This document shows positions 62,078-64,000 of a stretch of DNA of 64,000 nucleotides, piece by piece (position 1 is the stretch's first letter; each line of letters begins with the position of its first letter). The notes below the pieces were generated by a model. The model was not told the origin of the DNA, did not search any database, and saw only the letters and a list, made by a program, of their open reading frames with translations. The DNA comes from Limosilactobacillus ingluviei DSM 15946 (GTDB lineage Bacteria; Bacillota; Bacilli; Lactobacillales; Lactobacillaceae), in the NCBI RefSeq assembly GCF_001435775.1, contig NZ_AZFK01000077.1, forward strand, positions 124,001-188,000. Reading direction: 5' to 3'. Both the position numbers and the translations under genes were made by a program.

Positions 62078-63799
62078 TTAGCCTAATTCCTTTTCTACCA
62101 AGGCCTTGACCTCTTCGACCGTGGCACATTCGTTGATCGCTTTGTCGACCAGCTTAGCACATTCGGCCGTATCCAAGTCCTTCATCGTGCTCCGGGTCCG
62201 CAAAATCGACGTCGCACTCATGGAGTATTCGTCTAAGCCCATCCCCATCAGCAGTGGCAAAGCGTACTTGTCGCCGGCCATTTCACCACACATAGCGGCC
62301 TTGGCCCCGTGGCGGTGGGCTGAGTCGATCACGTGCTTGATCAGGCTCAAGAAGGCTGGGTTCAGTGGTTGGTAAAGGTAAGAAACCTTATCGTTGCCCC
62401 GGTCGGCGGCAAAGTTGTATTGGATCAAGTCGTTGGTCCCAATACTGAAGAAGTCGACTTCCTTGGCCAGGTTGTCGGCATTAACGGCCGCCAGCGGTAC
62501 TTCGATCATCATCCCGAGTTGGACGTTCTTGCCGATCCCCGGGTGGCTGGCTTGCAGTTCCGTCAAGCATTCGTTGTAGATCGCCTTGGCGGCCCGCAGT
62601 TCCGCCACCGTCCCGATCATTGGGAACATGATCCCCAGTGGGCCAAATTCTGAGGCCCGAATCAAGGCCCGCAGTTGGGGCTTGAAGATGTCTGGCCGTT
62701 CCAAGCAGATCCGGATGGCCCGGTAACCCAAGAACGGATTTAATTCTTCCGGCAGTGGCAAGTAATCCAGCGGCTTGTCACCCCCGATGTCTAAGGTCCG
62801 GACGACCACTGGCTTGCCGTTCATCCCAACGACGGCCTTTTTGTAGGCTTCAAATTGTTCGTCTTCACTTGGCAAGTGGTCACTGCCCATGTACAGGAAT
62901 TCGGAGCGGAAGAGGCCGACCCCATCGGCCCCTTGCTTGACCGCGTCGGCCACGTCATCCGGCGTCCCGATGTTGGCCGCAATTTCAAATTCCTTGCCGT
63001 CCTTGGAAACGGATGGGGCGTCGACTAACTTCGCCCATTGGGCCCGTTGCTTTTCAAAATCGGCGGCCTTTTGTTCGTATTCCTTAACCGTGGCGTCATC
63101 CGCGTCCACGATCACATCCCCGTTCAGCCCGTCGACAACGATCATTTGCCCATTTTGGGCCGTCGTCGTGATTGATTCTGAACCCACCACGGCTGGAATC
63201 CGCAAGGTCCGGGACATAATGGCAGCGTGGCTGGTCCGCCCGCCGAGGTCCGTAACAATCCCCTTGACGAACTGGGCATCCATCTGGGAGGTATCGGATG
63301 GGGTGATTTCCTTAGCCACAATTACCACCGGGTGGTCAATGCCGGCAATGTCTGGCAATTGCTTGCCTAACAGGTGGGCTAAGGCCCGCTTGGCCACGTC
63401 CTTGACGTCGGCCGCCCGTTCTTGCATGTATTGGTTGTCGACCATCGCAGCCAACATGTCGGCAAAGCCGGTCATTACCTTGTCGACCGCTGCTTCGGCC
63501 CCGGTGTGGTTTTCTTCAATATCCGTCTTAATTTGCCCCATCATTTCCGGGTCGGACAAGATGGCAATGTGGGCATCAAAGACTTCCAATTCTTCGTCGC
63601 CCAAGCGACCCTTGGCGTTTTCCTTGATCTTGCTTAATTCATCGATGGAAGCTTGAAAGGCCGCTTCCACCCGGGCGTATTCCGCCGCGGTATCTTCGAC
63701 CTGCGTCGTTTCGTAGGTCAGATCTGGATCGACCAGCAGGTACGCTGGTGCAATCCCAAAGCCGTCACTAGCCGCAATTCCTTTTACATCCGTTGACAT
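62078..63799 (-). CDS. ptsI: Phosphoenolpyruvate-protein phosphotransferase, enzyme I
   Basis: 573 residues. Transfers phosphate from PEP to HPr for sugar uptake and CcpA signalling. The phosphohistidine is in DLGGRTSHAAIMSRTL near 190; GVGLFRSEFLYMG near 289, FMIGTVAE-type MFPMIGTVAELRAAK near 375, DFFSIGTNDLIQYNFAADRGN near 446 and AAMCGEMAGD near 500 mark the PEP domain. GAGGAGGAAATTACCAG precedes the ATG; the longer frame upstream is not used. No ptsH is found in the 200 bases in front. Confidence 0.96.
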   Translation of the reverse strand: MSTDVKGIAASDGFGIAPAYLLVDPDLTYETTQVEDTAAEYARVEAAFQASIDELSKIKENAKGRLGDEELEVFDAHIAILSDPEMMGQIKTDIEENHTGAEAAVDKVMTGFADMLAAMVDNQYMQERAADVKDVAKRALAHLLGKQLPDIAGIDHPVVIVAKEITPSDTSQMDAQFVKGIVTDLGGRTSHAAIMSRTLRIPAVVGSESITTTAQNGQMIVVDGLNGDVIVDADDATVKEYEQKAADFEKQRAQWAKLVDAPSVSKDGKEFEIAANIGTPDDVADAVKQGADGVGLFRSEFLYMGSDHLPSEDEQFEAYKKAVVGMNGKPVVVRTLDIGGDKPLDYLPLPEELNPFLGYRAIRICLERPDIFKPQLRALIRASEFGPLGIMFPMIGTVAELRAAKAIYNECLTELQASHPGIGKNVQLGMMIEVPLAAVNADNLAKEVDFFSIGTNDLIQYNFAADRGNDKVSYLYQPLNPAFLSLIKHVIDSAHRHGAKAAMCGEMAGDKYALPLLMGMGLDEYSMSATSILRTRSTMKDLDTAECAKLVDKAINECATVEEVKALVEKELG

Positions 63800-63842
63800 C
63801 TGGTAATTTCCTCCTCGTCTTGGCAAACGTTTAACATTGACC

Positions 63843-63891
63843 ATTATAAAACGCTTCCAGCAAAATTGCCACCTTTTTTGAACCGGTTTCA
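63843..63891 (-). promoter_or_regulatory. ptsI promoter with cre-like palindrome upstream
   Basis: Minus strand TGGCAA (plus 63866-63871), 17 bases, TATAAT (plus 63843-63848). TTGAACCGGTTTCA (63878-63891), 12 of 14 cre positions, lies upstream of the -35, the position linked with activation by CcpA in other Firmicutes (inference). Confidence 0.55.
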
Positions 63892-64000
63892 AATAATTCT
63901 GGTTTTTCACATAAAAGTGGACGGCCCAACATTAAGCAAAAACCAACTTTTCTCAGAATTTGACCGGTCCAATAAAATTTTTAAATTCTGTTGACAGCGC
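63892..64000. other. Non-coding window end
   Basis: No coding frame is supported. TTGACA at 63991-63996 on the plus strand may belong to a promoter of a gene beyond the window. Confidence 0.35.

Overview
The window is about 64 kb of a moderately GC-rich (roughly 54 percent by eye) low-GC-phylum chromosome. Gene content, strong AGGAGG ribosome sites, T-box leaders, a CBS-less IMP dehydrogenase and the rsmG-noc-parB-ychF-guaB block point to a heterofermentative Lactobacillaceae, most likely a Limosilactobacillus (inference; no rRNA is present to confirm it). No tRNA, rRNA, CRISPR array, intact insertion sequence or prophage was recognised.

Layout. 1-11.5 kb: 5' part of fhs with a PurBox-containing promoter, a membrane permease, a Nudix hydrolase, a phosphoglycerate mutase-like phosphatase, divergent nagB/nagA around a GntR-type operator, a T-box-controlled brnQ, a DHH phosphoesterase with a small helix-turn-helix gene, an ABC-F protein and a flavin reductase. 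11.6-15.7 kb: ACT protein plus UPF0210 pair, a small membrane protein and an APC permease. 15.7-20.8 kb: one tightly overlapping minus-strand operon with leader peptide, diguanylate cyclase, C-terminal-sorting-signal protein, exosortase (XrtG type), family-2 glycosyltransferase, PTPS-like protein and EAL protein; this is the most unusual system of the window. 21-28.7 kb: rbsK with a 26-residue membrane peptide, trx-terC, rluA, corA, DUF488, mpg, wecB, guaB.

28.9-33.7 kb: origin-proximal type block DUF1129, ychF, DUF951, parB, noc and a frameshifted rsmG, with no parA between noc and parB. Six copies of the palindrome ATTTCCCGGGAAAT (or near copies), the Noc-binding site known from Bacillus subtilis, are scattered over the window, which ties the noc gene to its DNA targets. 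33.8-38.4 kb: nucleoside hydrolase and NupC under a cre-like site, a 600-base non-coding stretch, and a T-box-controlled amino-acid permease. 38.4-51.5 kb: glutamine-type ABC transporter, T-box tyrS, an osmolyte-type ABC operon led by an Rrf2 regulator, T-box trpS, a lipoprotein and a second T-box brnQ.

51.5-64 kb: ArsC-like phosphatase, aldo-keto reductase and nitroreductase, then a NEAT-domain heme-acquisition locus. That locus has an LPXTG coiled-coil NEAT surface protein broken by an in-frame stop after its signal peptide, and divergently a five-gene operon of two membrane-anchored NEAT proteins, a binding protein, a permease and an ATPase. The window ends with a TIM-barrel protein and ptsI, which is not preceded by ptsH.

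Five recurring themes: amino-acid supply controlled by five T-box leaders (Val, Ile, Tyr, Trp and one uncertain), carbon control through cre-like sites, chromosome organisation by Noc, surface polysaccharide and protein sorting under probable c-di-GMP control, and heme uptake.
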